A stretch of 31,561 bases of DNA, from positions 1 to 31,561 of IMG/VR virus record IMGVR_UViG_3300043568_000149. One strand, 5' to 3'. Each line of letters begins with the position of its first letter. Position 1 is the stretch's first letter. Below the pieces are notes generated by a model that saw nothing but the letters and a program-made list of their open reading frames with translations, did not search any database and was not told the origin of the DNA. Positions 1 through 7,960 of the stretch are shown here, in pieces. The DNA comes from a virus. The position numbers and the translations under genes are program-made.

Positions 1-127
1 CAACCCATTTTTAGGCGATGTAATCAAGGAAGAGATTGAAAGGCTGAAACAAGTCGATGAGAATTATTGGAGGGTTTACGGCTTGGGAGAAAGGGGGCAA
101 TCGAGGTCTTTGGTTTATCAGTTCCAA
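1..127. repeat. Terminal direct repeat (left copy), identical to 31435-31561
   Basis: These 127 bases recur exactly at the end of the window. The terminase reading frame continues in phase through both copies, so this is one locus seen twice. A 127-base end overlap equals a maximum k-mer length often used by de Bruijn graph assemblers, so the simplest reading is assembly closure of a circular or circularly permuted molecule rather than a biological terminal repeat. Confidence 0.95.
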
Positions 128-634
128 ACGTGCAAGGAGATACCCAAGGAGGCGAAGCTTGTTTCTTATGGCCTTGACTTTGGCTACTCCTCAGACCCGA
201 CTTCCTTGGTTCGGACGTATCTACTCGAGGACAATATGTATGTCGATGAGTTGCTTTACCGCACGGGCATGACCAATCAAGACATCGCAAACGAGATGAA
301 GGCCTTGGGGCTTGATAGGAGTAACGAGGTATTTGCCGATAGTGCCGAACCCAAGTCAATCGAGGAGATTTACCGCATGGGGTGGAACATAAAGCCAACT
401 ATCAAAGGATCGATTAACATCGGTATCGACATCATCCGAAGGTACAAGCTACACGCAACGGAGTCGAGTTTTAACTTGATTAAAGAGCTAAGAAATTACA
501 AGTACATCGAGGACAAAAATGGTTTGCTAACTAACCGCCCCGTGGATAATTTTAATCATGCGCTGGACGCGCTTAGGTACTCCGTGGTCAACAAGATTTC
601 CAAGAGCCATTTGGGTCGCTACTCCTTCCGATAA
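2..634 (+). CDS. terL: Terminase large subunit, C-terminal part (gene starts at 30908)
   Basis: This is the nuclease half of the DNA packaging motor, which cuts concatemeric DNA and pairs with the ATPase half at the other end of the window. The first complete codon is at position 2, in phase with the frame at 30908. Joined across the circle the protein is about 386 aa. Visible motifs fit a Terminase_3C RNase H-like nuclease: an early acidic motif GLDFGY, a middle acidic motif FADSAEPKS and a late motif NHALDALRYS. The acidic residues are expected metal ligands. The stop at 632-634 is followed by a 33-base A-rich gap before the next gene. The split is an artefact of where the circle was opened, not a broken gene. 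Confidence 0.93.
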   Translation, partial: NPFLGDVIKEEIERLKQVDENYWRVYGLGERGQSRSLVYQFQTCKEIPKEAKLVSYGLDFGYSSDPTSLVRTYLLEDNMYVDELLYRTGMTNQDIANEMKALGLDRSNEVFADSAEPKSIEEIYRMGWNIKPTIKGSINIGIDIIRRYKLHATESSFNLIKELRNYKYIEDKNGLLTNRPVDNFNHALDALRYSVVNKISKSHLGRYSFR

Positions 635-667
635 AATACACAAACCAAACAAAATATATTTACGATT

Positions 668-1270
668 ATGTGGGACAAATTATCCGTGGGTCAATTTATC
701 ACCTTGTACGATATCGAGGTAAACGCTAACCTTAACATTATTGAGAAGCAACAAAAGATGCTTGCGGTAGTGGAGGGAAAAGACGAGAGCGAGTACGATG
801 ATTACAAGTACCGAGACCTCATGCACGAGTACGGGGAAAAGCTTTCTTTCTTTGATAACTTACCCGAGACGAAGCCCGTGGATTTCTTGCAAGTTGGGGC
901 GAACAGATACAAGTTTTGCCACGAGATAAGCGAGATCACGGCTGGTCAATATATCGATATACTTGCCTTCAGCGGGGAGATAATGCAGCTCAACAAGATT
1001 GCGGCTTGCTTCTTTCTACCGATGGAGGGTGACAAATACAAGGGCTACGGGGTAGTTCCTCATGACGTGGTTGCGGATGATTTGCTTAATGCAAAATTCC
1101 TTGATGTCTATGGGTGTATGCTTTTTTTTTGTCAACTATTCAACGAATTAATAAGCGATACAATAACCTCCTCCGTGGAGAACAAGGCGTTGGCGGAGAA
1201 AGCTCTCCGTTTATGGAACGTTGGGGGTGGGTACTTAGCACTAAACAAGTCGCAGACTTTAACAATATAA
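668..1270 (+). CDS. Putative tail assembly chaperone, zero-frame product (gpG-like)
   Basis: A 200-aa protein with mixed helical content and several acidic stretches. It begins with a short motif SVGQFITLYDIE, of a kind I associate with conserved tail-region proteins in siphoviruses of Bacteroidota. No catalytic motif is visible. Its 3' end overlaps an open -1 frame (to 1395) whose residues look more like the C-terminal domain expected for this family, including RWGWVLSTKQVADF. A run of nine T at 1122-1130 provides a U_UUU_UUU slip site in this frame. The pattern matches the lambda gpG/gpGT scheme, in which a short chaperone and a frameshifted longer form are made before the tape measure. The call rests on this layout and on the following HK97 gp10-like gene. 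A separate unknown structural protein remains possible. Confidence 0.55.
   Translation: MWDKLSVGQFITLYDIEVNANLNIIEKQQKMLAVVEGKDESEYDDYKYRDLMHEYGEKLSFFDNLPETKPVDFLQVGANRYKFCHEISEITAGQYIDILAFSGEIMQLNKIAACFFLPMEGDKYKGYGVVPHDVVADDLLNAKFLDVYGCMLFFCQLFNELISDTITSSVENKALAEKALRLWNVGGGYLALNKSQTLTI
1123..1129 (+). promoter_or_regulatory. Candidate -1 ribosomal frameshift site (U_UUU_UUU)
   Basis: In the frame of the 668 gene, codons CTT-TTT-TTT-TGT give the heptamer T_TTT_TTT, an ideal X_XXY_YYZ slip sequence. Slipping back one base continues at codon TTG (1129) and stays open to 1395. No other canonical heptamer lies in the overlap between 1131 and 1213. A one-base homopolymer error in assembly would look the same. 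Confidence 0.5.
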
Positions 1271-1395
1271 AAGTCAGCGAGGCTTACGATTTACGGGTAA
1301 TTGAGTACTTGAACACCCTAGCATATTTGAAGGATTATAATAAACACAAGGATAACGAATACAAAAAATGGCAGTTGCAACAAAGGCTCAAGTAG
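1129..1395 (+). CDS. Frameshift extension of the tail assembly chaperone (gpT-like)
   Basis: This -1 frame adds 88 residues after a slip at the T run, giving a fusion of about 242 aa. The segment starts with a basic helix, passes a Gly/Ser-rich linker (GGESSPFMERWGW) and ends in a helical, charged tail with EYLNTLAYLKDYNKHKDNE. An internal ATG at 1213 would give a stand-alone 60-aa product, so independent initiation is an alternative. The last 28 bases overlap the next gene (ATG 1368), as expected in a tightly packed operon. The C-terminal domain is judged real because RWGW and the helical tail look like family features, whereas the zero-frame end reads as low-complexity sequence. Confidence 0.5.
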   Translation: MSTIQRINKRYNNLLRGEQGVGGESSPFMERWGWVLSTKQVADFNNIKVSEAYDLRVIEYLNTLAYLKDYNKHKDNEYKKWQLQQRLK

Positions 1396-2018
1396 ATGCG
1401 GTTTTTAAAGTAGGGGTTGGCGGTACCTCTCGAGATTCCAAGACCTTCGTTTTGGATGTTGAGAAAACTCTTAACTTAAATATGCTGAATGCTATGGAAC
1501 GCCTTGGATTTCGTCTTGTTGATGCCTTGGATAGAAATGCTCCCGAGTCAAGTGGTGGCCTAAAAAGTTCATTTAAATTTGACCAAGTAAGGGAAACGAA
1601 AACAGGGTATCGAATTGAAATAAGCGTTGGTAAAGATTATGCCGATTACGTTGACAAAGGCGTGAGAGGTGTTGACCATAAACTTAAAAATAAAAAGACC
1701 CTTCCAAATAGAGACGGCAAATTTTACCAATTCGAAACGTACTTCATGCCCGCCAAAGCCTTGATGGAATTGGAGGGATGGATGAGGCGCAAGAATATGG
1801 AGATAGAGGCTACAAACTTAATTAATAGAAATGACGAGGGGAGAACAATGCTACCTCAAATATCAAGTTCAGCAAAACGCATGGCTTACTATATCAAAAA
1901 GTATGGTATTGCAGCGAGCAATTACCAAGGCAAAAGTATCGAGGAGGTAACTCCCGATTTTAATATTGACATCCGAGAAATCGGAATGAATTCCATCACT
2001 TTAAAAGTAAGCAAATGA
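1368..2018 (+). CDS. HK97 gp10-like tail completion / head-tail joining protein
   Basis: A 216-aa protein. Residues of about 40-110 have the pattern of the HK97 gp10-like family: a helix with RLVDALDRNAPESSGGLKSS (substrate-like helix, then NAP and a Gly-rich turn), strands, and DYADYVDKGVRGVD. Members sit at the head-tail interface or tail completion step of siphoviruses. The protein is longer than the usual 110-150 aa; the extra C-terminal part (from about residue 125) is not recognised. It starts inside the end of the frameshifted frame and its stop overlaps the next start as ATGA (2015-2018). Codons look more A/T-rich than in the flanking genes. Confidence 0.65.
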   Translation: MAVATKAQVDAVFKVGVGGTSRDSKTFVLDVEKTLNLNMLNAMERLGFRLVDALDRNAPESSGGLKSSFKFDQVRETKTGYRIEISVGKDYADYVDKGVRGVDHKLKNKKTLPNRDGKFYQFETYFMPAKALMELEGWMRRKNMEIEATNLINRNDEGRTMLPQISSSAKRMAYYIKKYGIAASNYQGKSIEEVTPDFNIDIREIGMNSITLKVSK

Positions 2019-3199
2019 TAACTCTCGTTGAACCTTCAATCGACTACCTCCCAGCATTCAACCGAATCAACTACACGATAAGCAGCACGAACGCAAACGA
2101 GTCGGGCTTTAAGTATGTGGTGCAAGTTTACAACGATGCGGACGAGTTAATCACTCAAGCCTTTTATGATTCACCCGCCAACCCTGTAGACCCCGTAGAG
2201 TTTGACGTGTCTAAATTCGTTTCGGTAAACTTCAACTATCAAACGGGCTTTTATCAAGTAGCTACCTCGGCAAGTAATACCAATACAATCAAAGGATACT
2301 ATCTCAAGTGCTATGAGTATTACGAGGTCGGTGGGGTATTTATAATCGTGGAGGCTTCCGAGGTTATCAGCGAAACCAAGTACGCCTTGGCTATCTCTTT
2401 GCCTTTGCTAGAGTTAGACAATTGGTATGCGGACGTCAACAAATACACGGGCGCAAGTAATAGCGAATATAAGCCTTTGACCGATTGGTCTACAATTAAA
2501 GTTCGGGAGACCGATGCTCAAATCTTTGCCTTTATCAATACGGGGCTTTTGACAAACGTGGAGCTTTTGGTTACCGATACTGCGGGCACTACCTCGACAT
2601 ACTACATTACCCCAACGGCTCCAGCGGTAAACCCTAGCGTGACCTTTGTAAGGGTGACCCCTATGGATTACGATCCAAATGTGGCATCGATTCAACTATT
2701 TGCCAATTGGAATAATGGCACCGCAAGACGTGCAAAGTTTGCGACAATATTCACCCAAGGATGCGGAAGGTTTGACCCGATGCGCTTGGCCTACCTCAAC
2801 AAGTACGGAGCCTATGACTTCTTTAATTTTGACCTTGTAAGCAAGACCACATTTGACGTGGAGCGCAAAGGATACGAGCGAAATTATAGCGGAAGCATTT
2901 ACGAGGGCAACGGGGTAGTGGTTAAAAATATCAATCCCGTTTATTACACGAAGGAAACGCAAAAGTGGAAGGTGATAAGTGACTATTTAAACGATGCACA
3001 GGCCGAGACCTTGCGAGAGCTTTACTCTTCGCCCCTAGTTTACATGAATTTGGTAAACGATAATTACATCAATTTCTCTTGGATACCCGTGAAGCCTACC
3101 GCTACCTCATACGAGGTTAAAAGAACGGCAATAGACAAAGTATTCAATATTGAATTAGACCTCGAATTTGGGCTTATAAACCCCCGACAAGTAATATGA
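2015..3199 (+). CDS. Putative tail-tip / distal tail structural protein
   Basis: A 394-aa, beta-strand-rich protein with many aromatic residues and no signal peptide or membrane segment. The N-terminal half looks like tandem beta-sandwich domains (motifs EPSIDYLPAFNRINYTIS and YYLKCYEYYEVGG). The C-terminal half includes CGRFDPMRLAYLNKYGAYDFF and ends in a strand-rich region. This kind of protein precedes the large tail-tip protein in many siphoviruses of Bacteroidota, so a place at the distal tail or baseplate is inferred from position. It is joined by ATGA overlaps to both neighbours (2015-2018 and 3196-3199), implying translational coupling and a related role. No enzymatic motif was seen. 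Confidence 0.5.
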   Translation: MITLVEPSIDYLPAFNRINYTISSTNANESGFKYVVQVYNDADELITQAFYDSPANPVDPVEFDVSKFVSVNFNYQTGFYQVATSASNTNTIKGYYLKCYEYYEVGGVFIIVEASEVISETKYALAISLPLLELDNWYADVNKYTGASNSEYKPLTDWSTIKVRETDAQIFAFINTGLLTNVELLVTDTAGTTSTYYITPTAPAVNPSVTFVRVTPMDYDPNVASIQLFANWNNGTARRAKFATIFTQGCGRFDPMRLAYLNKYGAYDFFNFDLVSKTTFDVERKGYERNYSGSIYEGNGVVVKNINPVYYTKETQKWKVISDYLNDAQAETLRELYSSPLVYMNLVNDNYINFSWIPVKPTATSYEVKRTAIDKVFNIELDLEFGLINPRQVI

Positions 3200-5373
3200 G
3201 CGCAAGACTATTTATAGAGGGCTACGAAGCCGATACACTTGGGGACATCGATGTTGAGTTCACCTTTTCCGTTGCGGATATTACGGATATTGAGCGGAGA
3301 AATACTTCCTTTTCAAAGACGTTAACGTTACCAAGCACGGCAAGAAATCAGCAAATCTTTGGAAATATCTTTGACATCTCGGTAGCGAATGACGTTTTGC
3401 CAAACGTTCCGAACGTATTGCAGAACTTCAACCCAGCGAGGCAAGCAAAGGCGCAAATTTTTCTCGATAACGTCAAGATATTTGACGGCGTTTTAAGGCT
3501 CTCTAAGATTAACAACCTTGAGGGGGACGTAGTATATGAGGTCAACGTATTCGGTCGCTTACGGGACATCCTAGATGCCTTGGGAGATAAGACTCTTGCA
3601 CAACTTCCCTTCGATGATTACCACCACCTTTGGACTAGGGAAAATATCGAGGATTCGTGGGACAGATTTGAATGGGTTGAGGGTGGCGATAACTATGTTT
3701 ATCCTTTGGTCGATTACGGCTACGGGGTACTTGATGGAGGGGTTAAAGTATACCCCATTAAAAACTTTAAACCCGCAGTCTTTGTCACCGAGATACTCAA
3801 GCGCATCTTTTCCGAGGCGGGCTTTTTAATTAAAGAGCCTAACTTCTTTGAATCTTTCTACTTCCGCAAGTTGCTTTTGATAACGGCCGAGAAGAACATC
3901 ACTCGAGAGGTCACCAAATTACTCGAGCAAACTACCAACGTTTTCTTTGATGATGTAACGGGCACCCCATCGTATGAGCATATCTTGACTTTCTTAAACG
4001 TGGAGAGCGAAGGCTTTGACGTAACGGGAGGCGATACCTTTACATGGACAAGAACGCAGCCTTTGAACACGGGTGCCACATTCAATGCGAGAATATCCTT
4101 TGAGGCTCTTGGCGCTCCTACGAATAACACTTGGACGATTCAAATCACACGGGATGGAGTTCCCGTTTTATCCAACAACGTGGTAGTTGAATTGAACTCG
4201 GTAGGTGCCTTATTCAATTGGGATGTCGAGATCGCTGGAGGTATTTCCCTAGCTTTAAACCAAGACTTTCAAGTCAAGTTGGTAGGACAAGCCAACACGG
4301 GCTTTGATTTGAATACGAAAGTAATCATTCAGCAATTGGGAGTATTTGCTATCGGTAACACAGTCCCCACGGCGGTCGAGTTGGAAGAGGGAGATGAGAT
4401 GCAAATCGGCTACACCTTGCCAAAGTCAATGAAGCAAAGGGATTTCTTGAAGTCAATTATCTCGATGTATAATTTATACATTACCCAAGACCGCTTGCAA
4501 TCCAACGTTCTCGAGATAGTACCTTATAACGAGTTTTTCAAAGCGTTTAAAAATGAGGCTTTAGATTGGAGCGATAAGTTTGACCAAAGCCAAGAGATAA
4601 CAATCACACCTTTGAGCGAATTGAGTGCGAAGGAGTACCGCCTTTTGTTTGACGATGACCAAGACTATTGGAGTACGTTTTACAAGACCAAGTTTAATAA
4701 GGTATATGGGGAAAGCCGAGAGGTGGTGCCGAATGATTTTGTACTTGAGACCAAATCGGTTAAGGTAATCTTTGGCGCACCCGTAATGAGGGAGGAAGAG
4801 CCAGGCCAAATCATGGTGCATTTATACAAGTTGGAAAACAATATAAAGGTACCCGATAACTTCAAGCCTCGCATCGTTTACTTCGCCCCAAATCAGCCGA
4901 CTTTAACATCTTGGCAAATTGACTACGAAGGCGGGAACGCTACTTACGATACTTTACCTTATGCGGGTCACTTGGATAACCCGATTGAACCCTCCACGGA
5001 TGTACTATTTAGCTACCCCGAAGAGGTGTATTTTTCAACGGGTGTTTATCCTCAGAACACAAACTTGTATACCACATATTATAAGCAATTGATTGACTCA
5101 ATAGGGGATAGAAATTCTCGTCTTTTGGAGGGGTACTTTTACCTCACCCCAACGGATATAAGTAATCTCGATTTTCGCAAGATTATCAAGGTGGGCAACC
5201 ACTTCTTTCAATTGCAAAAGGTGGACAAGTACAACCCCATCGCAAACGGGTTAAGCTACGTTTCGCTATTCAAGATTTTGGGAGAATTGGAGCCTCAAGA
5301 TTTCGATTACATCCTATTGGAAAACGATGCGTTTATGTTACAAGAAAACGGGGTTAGTAAGTTTTATATTTAA
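3196..5373 (+). CDS. Large tail-tip / baseplate hub-like protein
   Basis: A 725-aa soluble protein, rich in beta strands and aromatic residues. The N-terminal region (RNTSFSKTLTLPSTARNQ, residues about 35-52) and the following strand pairs resemble the large tail-tip proteins that follow the distal tail gene in siphoviruses of Bacteroidota. Residues about 270-390 include a likely beta-sandwich insert. I see no lysozyme or peptidase motif, so a hub or adaptor carrying the fibre is more likely than a wall-degrading enzyme. It overlaps the upstream stop by 4 bases and is 5 bases from the fibre gene, consistent with a tail-tip/fibre unit. The family assignment is by context and general composition. 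Confidence 0.5.
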   Translation: MSARLFIEGYEADTLGDIDVEFTFSVADITDIERRNTSFSKTLTLPSTARNQQIFGNIFDISVANDVLPNVPNVLQNFNPARQAKAQIFLDNVKIFDGVLRLSKINNLEGDVVYEVNVFGRLRDILDALGDKTLAQLPFDDYHHLWTRENIEDSWDRFEWVEGGDNYVYPLVDYGYGVLDGGVKVYPIKNFKPAVFVTEILKRIFSEAGFLIKEPNFFESFYFRKLLLITAEKNITREVTKLLEQTTNVFFDDVTGTPSYEHILTFLNVESEGFDVTGGDTFTWTRTQPLNTGATFNARISFEALGAPTNNTWTIQITRDGVPVLSNNVVVELNSVGALFNWDVEIAGGISLALNQDFQVKLVGQANTGFDLNTKVIIQQLGVFAIGNTVPTAVELEEGDEMQIGYTLPKSMKQRDFLKSIISMYNLYITQDRLQSNVLEIVPYNEFFKAFKNEALDWSDKFDQSQEITITPLSELSAKEYRLLFDDDQDYWSTFYKTKFNKVYGESREVVPNDFVLETKSVKVIFGAPVMREEEPGQIMVHLYKLENNIKVPDNFKPRIVYFAPNQPTLTSWQIDYEGGNATYDTLPYAGHLDNPIEPSTDVLFSYPEEVYFSTGVYPQNTNLYTTYYKQLIDSIGDRNSRLLEGYFYLTPTDISNLDFRKIIKVGNHFFQLQKVDKYNPIANGLSYVSLFKILGELEPQDFDYILLENDAFMLQENGVSKFYI

Positions 5374-5378
5374 GGATT

Positions 5379-7760
5379 ATGGCAGATAAGAGGATTAGTC
5401 AACTAGTTGATAGAGGTACCATTGAGAACAATGATGTGGTACCAATCGTAGTATTTGGGGCAAGCACCACAAACAAAGCAACGATTTCGAGCATTCAAAC
5501 CTTCATGCAAGAGAACCTTGACGTGGGGGTTACCTCGGTGGGCATTACCTTGGGCACTACGGGAACGGATGTGAATGTCACGGGTTCACCTATCACTACT
5601 TCGGGAAACATCACCATAAACATCCCCGATGCATCTGCTACTGCAAGAGGTGTAGTTACTACGGGAAGCCAAGTTTTCGGTGGGGTTAAGACTTTTGCAA
5701 ATGGCTTTATTTTACCATCTGCGGGAGGCACAAATCAGAATTCAAGATTTGTAAACATCGGAACAATTCACGAAGGAAGCGCAGGATCTACCCAAATAGG
5801 ATTCAACAACTCAAACAATATCTACTTCGGCAAAGGCTTATCAAATGGCGGGGTAATTCAATGGACAAATGCAGCGGTGAGGTATTACACTTTGCCCGAT
5901 GCAGATGGCACTATTGCCTTGACTTCAGACTTGACAGGCTACGTCACCCTAGGAACTGTCCAAACTATCACGGGGCAAAAGACCTTCAATAGTACGATTG
6001 TTGGACAGGATGCAACATTGACAAGTAGTGGCTCAGGTCAAACTTTGCTAGTCACTCACTCAAGCGGGAGCGGTATTGCTTTGGATATAAGCAAAGGCGG
6101 AAACGGCGAAGGGCTACGAGTTACAAAGACTAGCGGAAGCGGTAACGCGGTAACCATCACGGGCGGTGCTTTGTCTGCGGTTGCGGGTCAATTCAGCGGT
6201 GACGTTCAAACAGCTACTAGGTTCGCAGCAAGCAGCGGAGCAAATGGTATTACTATCACTCCAAACGTAGGCGGCACTCAAAACCGAATTGAAACCACAG
6301 GATCACTACCTTTGTCTTTGGTATCTGCTGCTTCAATAACGCTAGCAGCGGGAGGCACTACACCTCAAATAACTTTGGCTACTACAGGAGCGGTGACATT
6401 AACAGGTGCTTTGAACGGGACTAGTGCTAGTTTTACCACAGAAGTATCTGCAAGAAATGGAGATATTTCAATAGGTTTAGATGCTACTTATTCTCTACCT
6501 TACATGGCTTTAGGTTTTGGCGGTAGGTCAAATTCTTCTAATAAGATATTTGCAGCAAGAGATTCTACTGATGGAATTTATATTCATGCAACAACTGGAA
6601 GGGGAATAAAATTTGAAGTAAATGCTGCATCTACACCAAGTTTAGAAATCGCCTCCACAGGCGCGGCTACCTTCTCAAGTAGCGTGACGGCGGGTGGGAT
6701 AACTATTGGTGATTATTCTAGTGCTTCATCAAGAACATTTGATATAAGAACAAATAACTCAATTTTTGCAATTGAAACAAATGGAGTTACAGGGTCGGCA
6801 GGAACTAATATAATCTATTCTTGGGCTAATGGAGGGCAGGGCCCTTTGAGATTTAGTAATGCTAGTGGGGAAGTTATGAGGTTGGCAGGTAACGGCAACG
6901 TAGGCATCGGAACGACTAGTCCTCAAAAAAGACTTGATGTTTTTACAACTGCATCCTCTGCTACCGAGTATCAATTATCCCTTAGAAATGGCGCAGGGGC
7001 TAATGATGTTTCTGCAGGCATAGCCTTTGGCTTTAATTCATCAAGTGCAGACCCTGACTATTTATCTGCAATTTCTTCAATCATTACCAATCGAAGTACA
7101 AGGGCTGCGGATCTAACTTTCTTAACTGCTGCAACGGGAACATTAGTAGAACGAATGCGCATCACTTCGGCGGGGCAAATGAGAGTTGGCACTTTAGATA
7201 TAAACTCATCTGCGATAAGTGCATTTGTATCAGGTTTCAATGGCATAGGTTCAAAAGTTAGTAATAACGCTTTCTATTTATTTAGTGGTCTAAATACTAG
7301 CGATGCAACTACTTTTTTTGTTCTAGGTAATGGAGATGTAAAGAACACGAATAATAGTTACGGGGCTATCTCTGATATTAAATTAAAGGAGAATATTGAG
7401 GATGCTACCCCTAAACTTGATGACCTTCTAAAAGTCAAGGTGAGAAACTACAATTTGATAGGAGATGACAAAAAGCAAATCGGGGTAATTGCTCAAGAAC
7501 TTGAGGAAGTATTCCCTTTGATGGTTGACGAATTAGAAGACTTCGAAGAGGTGGAAGTACCACAACTTGATGAAGAAGGAAACGAGTTACTAAATGAGGA
7601 AGGCGAAGTTGTAACTACCAAGGAAAGAGTAAGCAAAGGTACTACCACAAAGTCCGTAAAGTATTCAGTTTTTGTACCTATGTTAATCAAGGCTATCCAA
7701 GAACAGCAAGAGATTATAAATGAAATGAGAGCAGAAATAGATTCACTTAAAACCAAATAA
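5379..7760 (+). CDS. Tail fibre / receptor-binding protein with C-terminal S74 intramolecular chaperone
   Basis: A 793-aa fibre. The N-terminal about 60 residues (DKRISQLVDRGTIENNDVV) are likely the tail-attachment part. The middle is a long Gly/Thr/Ser/Asn-rich beta-structured shaft with repeated patterns such as ITLATTGAVTLTG and VGIGTTSPQKRLDV. Near the C terminus, S665 lies in SDIKLKENI, followed by IGVIAQELEEVFP, the signature of the Peptidase_S74 (endosialidase) chaperone. This domain trimerises the fibre and cuts itself off, with the serine of the SD motif acting as nucleophile. A terminal coiled coil (IQEQQEIINEMRAEID) ends the protein. From about residue 350 base composition becomes more A/T-rich than in the first third, suggesting exchange of the receptor-binding part. 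Confidence 0.88.
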   Translation: MADKRISQLVDRGTIENNDVVPIVVFGASTTNKATISSIQTFMQENLDVGVTSVGITLGTTGTDVNVTGSPITTSGNITINIPDASATARGVVTTGSQVFGGVKTFANGFILPSAGGTNQNSRFVNIGTIHEGSAGSTQIGFNNSNNIYFGKGLSNGGVIQWTNAAVRYYTLPDADGTIALTSDLTGYVTLGTVQTITGQKTFNSTIVGQDATLTSSGSGQTLLVTHSSGSGIALDISKGGNGEGLRVTKTSGSGNAVTITGGALSAVAGQFSGDVQTATRFAASSGANGITITPNVGGTQNRIETTGSLPLSLVSAASITLAAGGTTPQITLATTGAVTLTGALNGTSASFTTEVSARNGDISIGLDATYSLPYMALGFGGRSNSSNKIFAARDSTDGIYIHATTGRGIKFEVNAASTPSLEIASTGAATFSSSVTAGGITIGDYSSASSRTFDIRTNNSIFAIETNGVTGSAGTNIIYSWANGGQGPLRFSNASGEVMRLAGNGNVGIGTTSPQKRLDVFTTASSATEYQLSLRNGAGANDVSAGIAFGFNSSSADPDYLSAISSIITNRSTRAADLTFLTAATGTLVERMRITSAGQMRVGTLDINSSAISAFVSGFNGIGSKVSNNAFYLFSGLNTSDATTFFVLGNGDVKNTNNSYGAISDIKLKENIEDATPKLDDLLKVKVRNYNLIGDDKKQIGVIAQELEEVFPLMVDELEDFEEVEVPQLDEEGNELLNEEGEVVTTKERVSKGTTTKSVKYSVFVPMLIKAIQEQQEIINEMRAEIDSLKTK

Positions 7761-7767
7761 AAACAAA

Positions 7768-7911
7768 ATGAAAATCACGCTAACAGAAGACCAAATCAAA
7801 ATGCTAGAAGCATGGGCGCAAGAACTGCCCACTAAGTACGGGATGTCCTTCATCCAATTCCTAGCACAGCAAGTGCAGGAGCAGAACCCGAAGGAAGCAG
7901 AAACAGAATAG
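7768..7911 (+). CDS. Small hypothetical protein following the fibre
   Basis: A 47-aa acidic helical protein starting MKITLTEDQIKMLEAWAQ and ending in EQNPKEAETE. It lies 7 bases after the fibre stop, behind an A-rich spacer, and before a hairpin at 7919-7939. It has no signal peptide or membrane segment. Placement between fibre and tape measure suggests a small tail-associated or assembly factor, but I do not recognise the family. Its clean start and normal codon use make it a plausible real gene. Confidence 0.6.
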   Translation: MKITLTEDQIKMLEAWAQELPTKYGMSFIQFLAQQVQEQNPKEAETE

Positions 7912-7918
7912 TACAAAT

Positions 7919-7939
7919 GGGGAATCAAATCGATTCCCC
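7919..7939 (+). terminator. Hairpin between fibre operon and tape measure gene
   Basis: A perfect 8-bp inverted repeat GGGGAATC / GATTCCCC with a 5-nt loop, followed by TAAATTTTAAAA. The weak, interrupted T tract makes it a poor intrinsic terminator, so it may instead attenuate transcription or protect mRNA ends ahead of the tape measure gene. Confidence 0.45.
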
Positions 7940-7960
7940 TAAATTTTAAAACTTACACCA

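Noticed and set aside
24-398. 124-aa minus-strand open frame over terL
   Set aside because: Antisense shadow of the terminase nuclease region, with no plausible regulatory signals.
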